A stretch of 33,346 bases of DNA from Chara braunii (GCA_003427395.1 BFEA01000244.1:1102497-1135842); one strand, 5' to 3'. Numbered from the stretch's first letter, positions 10,313 through 19,829 are shown. The notes: generated by a model from the sequence alone, not told the origin. Made by a program: numbers and translations.

Positions 10313-12030
10313 ATGCCACCACGCCAAACCAAAAACTCCCAACGCGCCGCCGCCGCCGCCACTGCCACCGCTGCTGCTGCATCCTCCACATCCGTTTCGT
10401 CCGCGTCCTCCACCCCGTCTTCCCCCGACATGGCCGCATCCTCCATCAACATGTCTGACATCCGCACCGACTCAGTCGATAGCATCGTCCGCAATCTCGC
10501 AGGCGAACAACCACCAACAAACACCACCACCCCCGACCTCTCCGCCATCCTCCACGCACTCAACACCCTCCAAACCTCTGTCACCGCCTCTCTTGACGAC
10601 GTAAAGGCCAACATGTCGTCCATATCCAACCGCGTCACCACGCTCGAAGGGAACAACCCCTCCATCACGGTCGTCACCACAGCCGCACCTCCCTCCTCCA
10701 CAACGCCAACCACTCCCTCCTCCACAGCCGCCTCCAGCAACACCCCTCCGCCGACCTCCTCCACTCCTACCACCTCTACCACCACATCCACCAGCCCTTC
10801 CTCCTCAACCCTACCCCCCCCCCTTCATTCGGCGCTTCCAACACACCGCCTCATTCCTCGCCTAACCACGTCACCCCTCTTCCCCCCCCGCACTCCCGTA
10901 CTATCACACAATCCATCATGACGACGTCCACCATCTCCACCCCCTGTCCCACCTATTCCCAAGTCACCTCCGGGGTTTACCTCGCAATGCCACAACTCCC
11001 CCCCAACTACCTCCTTGAGGACAACAACCAACTCGACTACACCTGCTACGACACCATCCCCGATAACCTCAGCTTCAACACCCTCGCCCGGGGAAATCCC
11101 CCGTTCCTTCAGATCTGTCGACATCATGTCCTTCTCCGGCCTCCCCCACGAAGACATTTTCCTCTTCCTAACCCAGCTCCAGAACTCTTTTCACCTCCAC
11201 CACATGCCCCTTGTCCACTGGCTCCCCATTGCCACCTCCTGCCTCCTCGGCAATGTCGCCAAATGGTGGATGGTTGAAGCCAGCAACCGCCGAGCCTCCG
11301 GAGGACCACGTCACTCCTTCCTCCAATGGGCCAACCTTCTCACTGCCACGTTCCGCCCCCAAAAAACCATTGATGACTACCTCGAACAATTATGTCACCT
11401 CCGCCAGACCGGTCCCACGAATACATCTGCTCCCTCCGCCATCACCTCCCCACCACCGTCATTCCCGACTTTGCGTTCATCTCCCACATCAAGTGAGTAT
11501 GCCACAAAGATCTTGCAACCGCCCTCGCCCACGAACTCGACATGCCCCTTGCTGACCTCCTCTCTCGCATGCTTCACCACGATCGATTCCTCCACCCCCC
11601 TCACCAGTCCGCGCCCACTCCCTCCCGCCCCTGCTTCTTCCATGACATCACCCCTGACGACACCACTCCACCTACCTCCGATGACAACTTCGACATTGCC
11701 CCTCTCGACCCCTCCCAATTCACCATTGAGGACCTCCAGGCTGCCCACCTTATGAGGATGGAACGCCAAGATCGTGCCTCCCGACTGCCTTCTTCCTCTC
11801 CACCCCGCCGTCTCCAGAAACTCACACCCGCAGAACGCATATACCTCCAGGAACACAACAGGTGTTTTCGCTGGCACCCGTTAGGTCACCAACAGACCAA
11901 CTGCCCCAACGCTAGCCGCTTTACTCGACAGGCCCCTCGCTCTGCAGGACCCGGCCCTCCTACTCCCACTTCTTCCTCCACCGTGACAGTCGGGCCCTCC
12001 TCCACCTTAACACTGTCCCCCTGTCTCTTG
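10313..12030 (+). pseudogene. Element B Gag, frameshifted
   Basis: This encodes the capsid and nucleocapsid protein of element B. The first frame (10313-10921) begins MPPRQTKNSQ and is Ala/Thr/Ser/Pro-rich, with a short helical stretch (SAILHALNTLQTSVTASLDD). The capsid region continues in another frame from about 11090 (FRSVDIMSFSGLPHEDIFLF; LLGNVAKWWMVEA). A further frame shift occurs near 11412, and a TGA lies at 11494-11496. The last frame (11542 onward) carries the zinc knuckle CFRWHPLGHQQTNC at 11863-11904. Its second Cys is Trp (codon 11872-11874), so the CCHC site is damaged. The order is that of Ty3/gypsy Gag. Confidence 0.8.
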
Positions 12031-12036
12031 CAATTA

Positions 12037-12211
12037 AGCAATCATAGGTCGACAAACTACTCAGGTATCTCACCACCCGGACCCAATCATTGAATACAAA
12101 GTCAAACGGACCGGATACCCCGACGAAGAATCTACATGGGAACCTCTCTCGAATCTCAAGAATGCCATGAAACTTGTCCGCGCCTATAATTGTGCTACTC
12201 CTATGTCCTAG
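12037..12211 (+). pseudogene. Element B orphan chromodomain
   Basis: An open frame ending at TAG (12209-12211) reads DPIIEYKVKRTGYPDEESTW followed by EPLSNLKNAMKLVRAY. This fits the chromodomain found at the C-terminus of chromovirus integrases, including the YPDEESTWEP signature. In an intact element it would follow the integrase core and is thought to guide integration to particular chromatin marks. Here it follows the Gag zinc knuckle after only about 130 bp, with a TAA just upstream in its own frame, so it is stranded by the pol deletion. It was too short to be picked up by simple ORF length limits. Confidence 0.85.
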
Positions 12212-13144
12212 ATACCCACGTAACCACAACCCTAAACCCCAGTATAAACCCTGCTACAACCTCGCAACCCCGCTCTACACACCCTCCCCTTGACCCCGAT
12301 TCCTGATGTCTGATCTGCCCTTACCTTCGCCAAGCCTTGTCCCATCTGTCCTCTCCACTACCTTGTCTCTCTTGTCCAATGCTTGTGGACCTGTGTGACG
12401 CCGACGATAAAGGATCTAATGGCAAGTGCACGAGGCCGATGGCCTGCTGCCTCAATGTTCATGGAGATTATGCAGCTGGTTTGGCCACCATGTTGTTTTA
12501 TCGGCCGACATCCCGACTCGTAGACTAACTGGAGCAACAACTTGCGACATGGATACTTGCATCAGTTTGCGACTTACCTGCTTCCAGATCAGGCCTCATT
12601 GCAGTTCATGTACCAAACGCACCCTAACACTTAGACTTTGGATATTTGAACTACTGCTACGCTTCTTGGACTTCTACCTGTCGCAGCCGTTGAAGACCGC
12701 GTCTACCACCTACTCCAAGACCTGATCAAGACCGCTGCAGACCCCCTTTCAAGACACTTGGACACTTTGTTCCTACATGAGATTCTACTTCCGACTCCTT
12801 CAGACACACCAGCCCTTGCATCCTAAACAAACATTTTCATTTTTTTTCCCTTCCCGACTTTGACAACCCTGTAGAACATCAGTAGCAGATCCATGTTTCC
12901 CTAACCATTGTTCCCCTTACCCACTAGAACATCAATAGAAATCCCTTGTCCCCTGAACATTGCTTAGCTCCCCTTATAGACCTACCCAGTTACATCATAC
13001 CTTCACCTGTGCAGAACACCAGATAGAATACCCTGTAACTTCCATCATCCCCCTTCTCCTTCTCCGACCTGTGATCGGCCCCGTCCCGTCCTTAACAACT
13101 CCTTTTGTTTACTTGGTTTTTTGGCAGTCGGGACGTTGCCTTTC
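12212..13144 (+). other. Element B 3' untranslated stretch
   Basis: About 930 bp of pyrimidine-rich DNA lies between the chromodomain stop and the PPT. The open frames here are short and show no family features. It holds nothing else that I can support. Confidence 0.6.
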
Positions 13145-13156
13145 AGAGGGAGGGGA
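13145..13156 (+). other. Element B polypurine tract
   Basis: AGAGGGAGGGGA lies three bases before the TG that opens the LTR, the expected place for the plus-strand primer. Confidence 0.75.
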
Positions 13157-13159
13157 TAG

Positions 13160-13627
13160 TGTTACGGACTCCGCTAGGGCTCGATCCCTGGTCTATCTTT
13201 TTGTTGTTTCTGTTGCATCCCGTTTTCGGCCTGACACCATTTTTCCAAACCCCTCCTTTGGTACCGTCGGATTTTGGACAACTAGTGCCATGCTGCAATT
13301 CGGGCGCCACTTTCAAATACCGCATTTTTCAGTTCTGCCCTCGGGGCTTTTGCGGAAATATCCCTGGTACCGTACGTAACACCGGTACTTATACCGGCTC
13401 CCCGTACAATATGGGGACCAGTCTCGTACCAGTTTCCAGCTGCTGTTCTCGTACTCACTGTGACTTGCTGTTTCGGCATTTGGGAATCCAAGACTTCGAC
13501 TTTGTGCCCTGGCCACTGTGTCTGTGTCCGACCCTCAGTTGTGTCGAGTGAGTGAGTGTGTGTGATCTCACTCTCTCCCTCTCTCTCTCCTCTCCCTCGG
13601 CTCTCCCTCAGCCTCGCGCTCGTTACA
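13160..13627 (+). repeat. Element B 3' LTR
   Basis: This 468-bp segment opens TGTTACGGACTC and closes CTCGTTACA, giving near-inverted ends (TGTTACG and CGTTACA) with the canonical TG/CA. It follows the PPT. It contains a GAGT/GT and CT-rich stretch (about 13548-13615) and a GTAC-rich stretch (about 13365-13435). No second copy was found in the window. LINE coding sequence begins immediately after it. Confidence 0.8.
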
Positions 13628-14780
13628 TCCATGGTGATGGAGCCACCATCCTAACGTTTTTTTGTCCCCAGTTAACGACCATATCGGAAAGGGTGCAAAG
13701 TTGGTCCATCAGCCTTTGAATTTCCTCCATGTTCTGTTGTGTACCATCAACCATGATCATGAGATCATCTGCGAACAGGGAGCAAACTGGAATCGCGTCC
13801 TCAGGGATGCCAACTATTTGGATTCTTGTCAAATCTTTGCTCTGTCGGAGGTTGGCAGCTAACGCTTCCATTATGATGATAAAAAGGAAGCGGGCCATTG
13901 GATCGTCCTGTCTTACCGAGCGCTGCAACTTTATTTCTGGGGCTAGAGACCCATTTATCTGAACTCTCATAGTTGCATTCTAATGTAAGATGGACACCCA
14001 CCTCCGAAAGTCGCTTCTGAAGTTCAATCTTTTCAGACATCTATCCAAAAATAGCCAGTGAACATGATCATAAGCTTTTTCAAAGTCGATAAAGATGAAC
14101 ACGACATTACTTTTGGACTGTTGCGCCAGGCTAATCATCTCGTTGACAAGCAATATGTTTTCCTGGATGTTTCTGTTGCGGATGAAACCCGTCTGGGCCC
14201 GATGGATAAGATCCTCAATCACCTCGATCATTCTGTTAGCCAATGTTTTTTACAACATCTTATAGACCACCATTAGGAGTGTGATGGGCCGATAATTTCG
14301 GATGTTCATCTTGTCTCATTTTTTATGTAATAACGATAACACCCCCTGCCTCGGCAATTCCCCCAAATCTCCTGAATTCCAAACCGCCTTATAGAATTGC
14401 ATCAAGTCACCATTGGGGAGGGGCCACATGGTTTCCCCAAATTCTTTCGGAAAACCATCTAGGCCTGAAGATTTCTCTTCCTCCATTTGCATGAGAGCCG
14501 TCCAGATTTCCTCCTTGGTGATGTGGCAGTCTAATCGGTCTTTTTGTGAACAGGAAAGTCTGTTTTCCATCGGGCGCAGAAAGGCATCCATCTCTCTAAG
14601 TTGGTCGGCCTCCGATTGCAGGGGTGTGTGAGAGGAGAAAAGGTCCTTGTAGAAGGACCTGGCGATCCTTACGCAGTGAGCTGTGGTCGTGGCCAATTCG
14701 TCGGTCACCGGATCCGGAAAGGCCTCGATGGTGGTGCGGTGGGCTGTGATTGATGCCATGCTAAAAAAATGAGAGTCCAT
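13623..14780 (-). pseudogene. LINE reverse transcriptase, truncated and frameshifted
   Basis: This is the RT that primes cDNA synthesis at the nicked target. Piece 14316-14780 contains ITKEEIWTALMQMEEEKSSG followed by LDGFPKEF, the conserved entry region of LINE RTs. It continues as IRNYRPITLL in an adjoining frame near 14290. Piece 13980-14243 has the QTGFIRNRNIQENIL block and FIDFEKAYDHV with a catalytic Asp. Piece 13623-13970 has the FADDL catalytic pair. The frame breaks lie around 14310 and 13975. The protein stops about 40 residues after FADDL because the element is cut at 13628. The motif order is clearly LINE rather than LTR-element RT. Confidence 0.9.
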
Positions 14781-15042
14781 GGTGCCTTTGGTAGTCCACT
14801 TCTTTAGTTTGCCTCAAATTCTGATTCTTTGCCATCTATGATGCGCTAGTTGTAAGATTTGGGCCTTCAACCCTTGAATAGTCGGAAAGTGATCACACGA
14901 GTTGTCCTGGTTGACCAGGTTATGAAGTCGTCTATGAATAGTCATTTGAGTAATCCTTACATTTCTTGGCTAGGAAAAACAGTCCGTTGGTGAACCATCG
15001 AACCTCACAGTCAAAAAAATATCTTTGGTCCCGCCAATAATC

Positions 15043-15873
15043 TCATACGTCACGGATGTATGTGTGAAATGCGACGTCTTTAAGTAGAGAAGTGTTGAGG
15101 TTATAGTACCCAGACCCCTGGTTCGGCCGCCTTCGGAAAGAGAAGATGGTTCCACATGAACAGTGGTCCAAGCCGGGGTGAGGGCTCTGCGGAAAGATGG
15201 CAGTACGTTGTAAAGCATTTTGAATTTCTTTGGAGATTAGGATCAGGTCTATGCGTGATTTTGAGTGTCTGATCATTAGTGCGGAGACATGTGTAAGACT
15301 TCTCCGTTGGATACAAATATCTGTAAACATCGACCAGGCGGTCCAGGCCCAATGTGCCACAAAGGTCCGCTATTAATTTTTTGTCCTCCTCTACATAATT
15401 TGGACGAGGGTTTTGGGGGTTACACTTGTCCAACCATCTATCAGACGCAACGTTAAAATCTCCTGTAGTGACTAGCGGAGCACCCTGTGGTGCAAAGGTC
15501 TTGAGGTGTGTGAAAAAACGTTCCTTTTCTGCTGTTGTATTGGGGGCATATACGCAAAAGATACAAATTAACTCTAGCTCCAACATCCCAAGGACCGACA
15601 CCCACCTTCCCTGTTCACCACTTCCAGGCGAGACCCCGGTTGGACCCAAATTGCCACCCCTGTTGACCATGGTGTTACCACGTGTGCCCTGAAGGCCTGG
15701 TGTGGCCAAACAGATTTATGGGCCCGGTGATGCTCAGGCTTGTCCATTAGATGGGTTTCCTGGATGCAGATAACATCTGGCCGAGTCCTTCCTCCTACTC
15801 CCTTCAACTGGTCCCAAATTGCCTGCCGTTTGGGGGGGTTGAAGGAGGCCAATCCATTCACATTAAGGGTCAT
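15043..15873 (-). pseudogene. LINE APE-type endonuclease, frameshifted
   Basis: This endonuclease nicks the target DNA at the start of LINE insertion. Piece 15574-15873 begins TLNVNGLASFNPPKRQAIWD and has VICIQETHL with the catalytic Glu. Piece 15101-15709 has CVYAPN and TTGDFNVASDRWLD. Piece 15043-15360 has SRIDLILIS and a LDHCS end where the family has a SDH-type motif. The domains are in the usual order, but two frameshifts (around 15600 and 15280) separate them. This is the N-terminal half of LINE ORF2. Confidence 0.88.
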
Positions 15874-16239
15874 CAGCCTAGGTCAGCACTTTGAAGATAG
15901 TTCTTCCACTGGGAGTTCTTGCAATACAATGTCGATGTCATCCATAGCTTTTACTATTGTAGATCACCCCCCGATTTAGACTCTCACCCATGGCCGGTCG
16001 GACCAGTTCACCATGCATAACAGCCCATTCCTGAGAATCCTCGACAAGCAGGTGTGTAGGTCCTCCTTTGACCAAAAGGAGCCGCCTTTTATCTGGTGGA
16101 GGGGGAACTCCATCAGGGCTCCATGGTTGAACCATTTTAAGTCTGAATTCTTGTCCTCTTCAAAGAGGACATATGGATCAGTGGTAACCACCCTCATTAA
16201 TCCCTCGAACTGAGGGAGGGTTGCTAGGACACCGACCGG

Positions 16240-17030
16240 ATAGTGGCGACTAAGGAAAGGTTCTTCCCTTTTGTCTGAAATTGCTATCCCTCAAGCCAGG
16301 GAGGGATCAAATATTATAGAAAATCCAACCCGGTAGCGTACCCTCCCCCTGGACTGGGAGAGACCGACCTCCATCCTATCTCCAGCCTGCCTTAATGGAA
16401 TAACCGCCACCCCTTCTTTCTGCAACAGGGGTTTTGAGGTGCGCCGCATCCGACGGAGCGCTACCGGGAGCGTTCCGCCGGCCGGCGTTCGGACGCGACG
16501 GCGGGCCTCGCGGTGAGGGCAGGAACAAGGAGCGGCGGGGGCGCTGCGATGGCAAGAGTGACGCGAGGAGGAGGTGCGAGAATGGGATATGGAGGAGCGT
16601 GTCTGGACGCTGTTGGGTGGCATATTTCACATGGGTTAAGGTCTTGGTGGAGAGGAGGAATACTGTGGGAGGGAGAAAGGGGAGGTAGGTAGAGTTCCAC
16701 GGGCTGGAGGGGGAAGGCTACAAGGAAGAAGGGGGAGGGAGGGATGTGGGAGAACGGTCTCCTAAAGGTGGGTGACGTTCGCAACGAGGACACCCCCTCA
16801 TCTCTTCGGGATACCTGCGAGGGGCGGCTGGCGGGTTCAACGGTTTGGTCTCGCGACGTGGTTTGGTATGCTGCCACGACAATCCTAGTTGCGGTCCTAT
16901 CATCATCGTTCGGTCTATTGGGTTGGTTGAATGGTTGTCAATCACAGGCGGCCGAGTTGATTGAGTGTCGATGAAGCGAGGAGGTGAGGTTTGGAGAGGG
17001 AAGGGTGTATTTAGGGATGTCAAAGGTGAG
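16240..17030. other. GC-rich unassigned stretch
   Basis: Several overlapping open frames exist here on both strands (for example 16461-16877 minus). They are Pro/Arg/Ser-rich with no recognisable domain and look like by-products of GC-rich, G/A-skewed DNA. The stretch could be the 5' part of the LINE (ORF1 region or 5' UTR) because it adjoins ORF2, but no DUF4283 or zinc knuckle is visible. Confidence 0.4.
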
Positions 17031-17640
17031 TAGTGTTTTTCCTCTTCAATTTGACCTTGACGAGATTCTTAATGAGGAGATTCTTGGACAGTGTTTGTCT
17101 GTCTTGACACCTATTAGGTAACCTAGAATATGTCTTCATCTGATATCCTTAAGCTGTCGTCGATCGATTTTCTAACTTGGTTTTTCAATTTATTCTCAAT
17201 TAAAAGTTGCTTTCGATAGATTTTTTAATTTGGTATCTCAATTTCATCTTAATTCTGTCTCTAAAGTATCCTCTCGAAGTAGTTTCCTACGAAATTTCTG
17301 ATTCTATATAATCGTGAGTCCAGTTTTGGACATCTCAGATAGACTCTTAATTTTTGTCTAAAAGTTTCAGTTCCATAAGTGGGGTTCGATGGGCCTCCTA
17401 ATTGTTTCTAATTTTCAAATCTCTAAGAGCTTTTGAAGTATTTTTCTACATTAGAAAATTCAGGTTTGTAACCCTTAATTTTTTAGTCTGAGCTGCAAAA
17501 TTTGCCTGATTCTTGTATGTTTTGAGTTTTTCGAAATTTCTCTGAATCTTCGAAAGGTCATTCGGTGAGTGGGGATTCTGCATGGTGCAGAGGTGGATTG
17601 ATGTCTAGGGTGGTAGGTCTTTAGAAGGGCGGGGCGGGGT
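17031..17640. other. AT-rich stretch without features
   Basis: This is AT-rich noncoding DNA with scattered CGAAATTTCT words similar in style to the tract at 9553-10300. I see no gene, RNA or clear repeat. Confidence 0.5.
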
Positions 17641-17649
17641 GACAATAGT

Positions 17650-18470
17650 CGGTCCTGGAGCAGTGAGTTCACGCTCTGTAACCAAAGGAGCTTGAGACTA
17701 TTGGAACTTGTTGAGGGAAGAAGGCATAACTACCCTGCTCAACGTAGCTGAAGCCGGGGCAGTGACCCTGTAACCTTGGGGGGCTGGGCAGTTAAGGAAG
17801 TTGTCGAGGGAGGAAGACACTTCCTATCCGTTAGAACAAGCTCGGTCGGCACTGGGGCAGTTGGTGTTGCCCTGTTACCCTAGGGTAGGGGGGTATGAGA
17901 TTGTGCGCGTTCTGGTACGAGGACTTAATGCCTGGACATTAATCTTTCCTCTGCGATGTGGGAAGTGGATGGTGGGTGGTATTTTAGGTTTTCTGAATTT
18001 CTCTACCTATCACTACCTTTTTGTGAGTGGACTACTTCTATTCCTCTTCTTCAAACTATGTGGTGGAGGAGGTCGGCTCGTCGAACGAAGACGAATAGTA
18101 GAAGTCTACTCTCAACCACTATGGGTTTGGGTTAGGTTGTTTTGTCTACTGTTCGTATCTTCCGAGCTATGTGGTGGAGGAGGTCGGCTCATCAGAAGAT
18201 GATGAAGAGTAGGGGGCTGTGGGAAAGAGGGAAGGGTTTCTGAGGATTTCTGCGTAGGCTGTTCTCGGGGTAACAACCCTTATCTCGTGAACAATGTGGT
18301 GGAGGAGGTCAGCTCGTCGCGAGATGAAGAAGACCGCTGCACGAAGCTGCTCGTTGTGAGACCCTGTGAACTCGTCTTTTGCTGCTGCTCTTCATCTGGC
18401 GAACTATGTGGTGGAGGAGGTTGGCTCGTCGCTCGAAGAGGAAGGCAGTGGAGAGAGTTTGCAAGTAGAT
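17650..18470 (+). repeat. Degenerate tandem repeats of about 100-125 bp
   Basis: Four copies of a core ATGTGGTGGAGGAGGTCGGC (with small changes) start at 18058, 18169, 18294 and 18406, spaced 111, 125 and 112 bp. Each is followed by CTCGTC or CTCATC and a GAAGA-rich acidic-looking stretch. Further left, a GGGCAGTGA...CTGTAACC word recurs near 17655, 17757 and 17852, at about 100-bp spacing. In one frame the core reads VVEEVGSS, in another LCGGGG. No single frame stays open across the array. Confidence 0.7.
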
Positions 18471-18703
18471 GGGTGGATATTACGCGTCCTACTGGTGAGG
18501 GGGCTAGCTAGTGGGATAGGAATAGGGCACAGGTAAGTCTTGTTGGAGTCGGGGTAAAGAGGCTCTTGAGGAGGTTCAATGAGCAGTTCAATGAGCAGTT
18601 GGTTTAAGGTCTGTAGTATACGTAGGTCTTCTAACTAGCAAGTTCCTAGTCTCATTTTCATGAAATTTCTTATGAGTTTTCTGAACGTACTTGTTATGGG
18701 ACG

Positions 18704-18778
18704 CTGGGCCCGGTTCCCAGTTTGTGCCAATTTGTGAGGATATGGTTGTGTCTATGGGACACTGGACCCGGTTTCCAG
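18704..18778 (+). other. Pair of hairpins with a compensatory base-pair change
   Basis: The first hairpin is CTGGG-CCCGGTT-CCCAG at 18704-18720 and the second is CTGGA-CCCGGTT-TCCAG at 18762-18778. They have identical 7-base loops. Between copies the closing pair changes from G-C to A-T on both arms at once. Both are preceded by TATGGGAC and followed by TGTGC within a few bases. They are two copies of a repeat of about 58 bp. Confidence 0.75.
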
Positions 18779-18860
18779 CATGTGCTGCTCCCCACCAATA
18801 GATGGAGCTTGTTATAAAAAGAAATAATAATAATAAAATAAACTTTTGAGTACAAAATAT

Positions 18861-18935
18861 ACAACCCCTCGTTTGTTGTCATTTTCTCTCTCTCTGCCTA
18901 CGGTTTACCGGGCAGTTCTATTTGTGACGATATAT
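18861..18935 (+). repeat. Direct repeat, left copy (hammerhead element)
   Basis: About 75 bp starting ACAACCCCTCGTTTGTTGTC and containing GCCTACGGTTTACCGGGCAG matches 19756-19829 with only a few differences. It lies about 895 bp from the other copy, with the assembly gap between. A TATA-like TTATAAAAAG (about 18813) and an AATAAA word lie just upstream. Confidence 0.85.
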
Positions 18936-19087
18936 GCTACGACTTCGCTAGCTTCCTGCTACGTTTTTTTCCGGTCAGGTCGAGCGGCAGTGGTCGGGGC
19001 CGTTACTAGGCGGCCATGCTGTGCCTCTAGTGCCAGCGGCGTGTCTGGAGTGTATTTTTTGGCTGTGACAGACCTTTCTTTGTTTCG

Positions 19088-19677
19088 NNNNNNNNNNNNN
19101 NNNNNNNNNNNNNNNNNNNNNNNNNNNNNNNNNNNNNNNNNNNNNNNNNNNNNNNNNNNNNNNNNNNNNNNNNNNNNNNNNNNNNNNNNNNNNNNNNNNN
19201 NNNNNNNNNNNNNNNNNNNNNNNNNNNNNNNNNNNNNNNNNNNNNNNNNNNNNNNNNNNNNNNNNNNNNNNNNNNNNNNNNNNNNNNNNNNNNNNNNNNN
19301 NNNNNNNNNNNNNNNNNNNNNNNNNNNNNNNNNNNNNNNNNNNNNNNNNNNNNNNNNNNNNNNNNNNNNNNNNNNNNNNNNNNNNNNNNNNNNNNNNNNN
19401 NNNNNNNNNNNNNNNNNNNNNNNNNNNNNNNNNNNNNNNNNNNNNNNNNNNNNNNNNNNNNNNNNNNNNNNNNNNNNNNNNNNNNNNNNNNNNNNNNNNN
19501 NNNNNNNNNNNNNNNNNNNNNNNNNNNNNNNNNNNNNNNNNNNNNNNNNNNNNNNNNNNNNNNNNNNNNNNNNNNNNNNNNNNNNNNNNNNNNNNNNNNN
19601 NNNNNNNNNNNNNNNNNNNNNNNNNNNNNNNNNNNNNNNNNNNNNNNNNNNNNNNNNNNNNNNNNNNNNNNNNNNNN
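19088..19677. other. Assembly gap
   Basis: 590 undetermined bases. Frames that run through it are meaningless. The true length may differ from that shown. Confidence 1.
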
Positions 19678-19694
19678 ATCAGTGAGGGGATTCT

Positions 19695-19754
19695 GCAGAC
19701 TGTTGAGGGTTCAGCCTCCTGATGAGTCGGTGAAACTCCGACGAAACAGTTTGT
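19695..19754 (+). ncRNA. Type III hammerhead self-cleaving ribozyme
   Basis: All core elements are in order. Stem III is GCAGACTGT (19695-19703) paired with ACAGTTTGT (19746-19754), nine consecutive pairs including two G-U wobbles. The cleavage base is T19704, so the predicted cut lies between 19704 and 19705. Stem I is GAGG (19705-19708) with CCTC (19715-19718) around a 6-base loop. The conserved CTGATGA is at 19719-19725. Stem II is GTCGG (19726-19730) with CCGAC (19738-19742) around a 7-base loop. The conserved GAA at 19743-19745 leads into A19746 of stem III. Stem III being the open stem makes it type III, the form seen in plant retrozymes and viroid-like RNAs. It lies directly before the right copy of the 75-bp direct repeat. 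Cleavage is inferred from sequence, not shown. Confidence 0.9.
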
Positions 19755-19755
19755 C

Positions 19756-19829
19756 ACAGCCCCTCGTTTGTTGTCCTCTTCTCCCTCTCTGCCTACGGTT
19801 TACCGGGCAGTTCTATTTAACGATATATA
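19756..19829 (+). repeat. Direct repeat, right copy (hammerhead element)
   Basis: This begins ACAGCCCCTCGTTTGTTGTC one base after the ribozyme's stem III and matches 18861-18935. It runs into an AT dinucleotide tract. Confidence 0.85.

Larger units (their letters stand above)
10313..13627 (+). mobile_element. Element B: pol-deleted gypsy derivative (gag + chromodomain + 3' LTR)
   Basis: This plus-strand element keeps gag (10313 to about 12030), a terminal chromodomain (about 12037-12211), a 930-bp 3' untranslated part, a PPT and a 3' LTR. Protease, RT, RNase H and integrase core are missing between zinc knuckle and chromodomain, which are only about 150 bp apart. No matching 5' LTR or PBS was found upstream in the window, so the 5' end is truncated or rearranged. 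Its plus strand is strongly C-rich and G-poor, unlike elements A and D. It could only have moved using proteins supplied by a relative. Confidence 0.82.
13623..16230 (-). mobile_element. LINE (L1-like) ORF2 region, 3' end missing
   Basis: A minus-strand non-LTR retrotransposon fragment carries an APE-type endonuclease (15873 to about 15043) and the first part of a reverse transcriptase (14780-13623). It ends abruptly inside the RT, just after the FADD box, exactly where the element B LTR ends. RT thumb, any RNase H and the 3' tail are not in the window. Several frameshifts make it inactive. The sequence upstream (15940-16230) stays partly open and is probably the ORF1/ORF2 junction. Confidence 0.85.

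Noticed and set aside
10207-10791. Minus-strand Val/Glu-rich frame of 194 codons
   Set aside because: It is the antisense shadow of the element B gag and reflects the C-rich coding strand.
17801-18202. Plus-strand frame of 133 codons with hydrophobic segments
   Set aside because: It runs through the degenerate tandem array, uses two differing repeat copies and has no family features. The repeats are not kept in one frame.
18846-19757. Long frames on both strands across the assembly gap
   Set aside because: They exist only because undetermined bases produce no stop codons.
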